DNA from: an uncultured Collinsella sp.
GTDB taxonomy: Bacteria > Actinomycetota > Coriobacteriia > Coriobacteriales > Coriobacteriaceae
Reading direction: 5' to 3'
Assembly (NCBI GenBank): GCA_958346165.1
Contig: CATVQO010000109.1
Location: 1 to 5,496, forward strand
DNA: 5,496 nt
The notes under the pieces were generated by a model, which worked only from the letters and a program-made list of their open reading frames with translations, ran no database searches and was not told the origin of the DNA. Position numbers and translations under genes: made by a program. Within the stretch, counting starts at the first letter, position 1, and the number at the start of each line of letters is the position of its first letter. Of the stretch, positions 4,728 to 5,496 are shown piece by piece.

Positions 4728-5496
4728 ATGTACGATACGGGATCGACAACGTTTATGCTCATCTGCACCATGCTCGTGTTTTTAATGACACCGGGTCTGG
4801 CGTTTTTCTATGGCGGCCTGTCTAGGCGCAAAAATGTCATCAACACCATGCTCATGTGCTTTGGCGCCATTGGTTTGGTCGGTGTACTGTGGATTGTTGC
4901 CGGCTGGTCGCTGGCCTATGGCGGTAACGGCTCGAGTCCGTTTATTGGAGGCCTTGACCAGCTGCTGTGCCTGCCGGTGCTCAACCAGGTGCTGCAGGCG
5001 GCTGAGGGCAATGCCGCGGATGGCGCCGTCTATCCTCGGATCATCAACATCGCCTTTCAGATGGCGTTTGCCATGATCACGGCAGCTATCGTCACGGGCA
5101 GCCTGGCAGGCCGCGTTAAGTTTGGTGCCATGACGGCCTTCCTGGGCATTTGGCTGCTCGTGGTCTATGCGCCGCTCGCCCACATGGTCTGGGGCGGCGA
5201 GGGCTCCTTTATCGGTGACATGATCGGCGCGCTCGACTTTGCCGGCGGCGACGTGGTGCACATTTCGTCCGGTCTTACCGGCTTGATCCTTTGCTTAATG
5301 CTCGGCCGTCGTCGCGGTTTTGGCATGGTGAGCTACCGTCCGCATAACGTGCCGTTTGTGGCGTTGGGCGCCGGCCTGCTTTGGTTTGGCTGGTTTGGCT
5401 TTAACGGCGGCAGCGAGTTTAAGGCCGACGCCGTTGCGGCACTCGCCATCCTCAACACCGTGACGGCCAGCGCGGCGGGCATGGTCTCGTGGCTTG
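4728..5496 (+). CDS. amtB: Ammonium transporter AmtB/Amt (5' part; runs off the right edge)
   Basis: 256 complete codons are present; full-length family members are usually about 400-450 aa. The trimeric Amt/Mep/Rh channel moves ammonium across the cytoplasmic membrane. The protein opens directly with the first membrane helix (LICTMLVFLMTPGLAFFYGG), lacking the cleaved signal peptide of E. coli AmtB. Key residues are in place by alignment to E. coli: FQMAF with Phe110 and Phe114 (the latter = gate Phe107), HMVWGG Trp155 (= Trp148), ALDFAGG Asp170 (= Asp160), VVHI His178 (= His168 of the pore twin-His pair) and WFGFNGGS. The second pore histidine lies beyond the window. It probably has its own promoter in the 198-bp gap, where phased boxes suggest nitrogen control. 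A PII gene (glnK) often follows amtB and could lie to the right. The DNA encoding CGACAACGTTTATG (4744-4757) is a near copy of 4697-4710. Confidence 0.95.
   Translation, partial: MYDTGSTTFMLICTMLVFLMTPGLAFFYGGLSRRKNVINTMLMCFGAIGLVGVLWIVAGWSLAYGGNGSSPFIGGLDQLLCLPVLNQVLQAAEGNAADGAVYPRIINIAFQMAFAMITAAIVTGSLAGRVKFGAMTAFLGIWLLVVYAPLAHMVWGGEGSFIGDMIGALDFAGGDVVHISSGLTGLILCLMLGRRRGFGMVSYRPHNVPFVALGAGLLWFGWFGFNGGSEFKADAVAALAILNTVTASAAGMVSWL

Noticed and set aside
4697..4757. Near-identical 14-mers CGACAACGTTCATG (4697-4710) and CGACAACGTTTATG (4744-4757)
   Set aside because: They match at 13 of 14 positions, but the second is coding DNA and there is no further structure; kept only as a note, since chance or a small duplication explains it.

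Overview
The window looks like chromosomal DNA from a GC-rich, probably host-associated anaerobe of the Coriobacteriia (a Collinsella-like organism is my best guess). This rests on protein resemblance and codon use, not on a marker gene. In particular, there is a short DXS-like enzyme of a type I associate with gut anaerobes, and a PF06541 membrane protein paired with a small HD-domain protein. There are no rRNA or tRNA genes, no transposase gene and no classical CRISPR array.

Layout. (1) 1-502, minus strand: the N-terminal 167 codons of a glutamate/polar amino acid ABC transporter substrate-binding lipoprotein, running off the left edge, with a clear ribosome binding site and a good sigma70-type promoter at 546-575. 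(2) 576-959, no gene. It holds a REP-like hairpin segment (about 621-675), then a regular array of six 15-bp repeats in strictly alternating orientation, repeating every 40 (once 41) bp (687-902), then a strong terminator (922-958). (3) 960-2741, minus strand: a 593-aa DXS-family enzyme with intact thiamine diphosphate motifs. It lacks the equivalents of E. coli Arg420, Asp427 and Arg478. (4) 2742-2969: a divergent intergenic region with three perfect or near-perfect palindromes. (5) 2970-4529, plus strand: a two-gene unit with a 3-bp gap, encoding a small HD-domain protein and a five-helix PF06541 membrane protein with a long basic tail. (6) 4530-4727: the amtB leader, with boxes spaced by whole helical turns and a palindrome. 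(7) 4728-5496: the first 256 codons of an AmtB ammonium transporter, running off the right edge.

How the parts relate. The two edge genes both import nitrogenous compounds (glutamate or a related amino acid, and ammonium). Between them lie an isoprenoid/thiamine/pyridoxal precursor enzyme, or a divergent relative of one, and an uncharacterised membrane/HD pair. The most unusual element is the alternating inverted-repeat array at 687-902. It is too regular to be chance and its function is unknown. The second most notable point is the set of active-site changes in the DXS-like protein.
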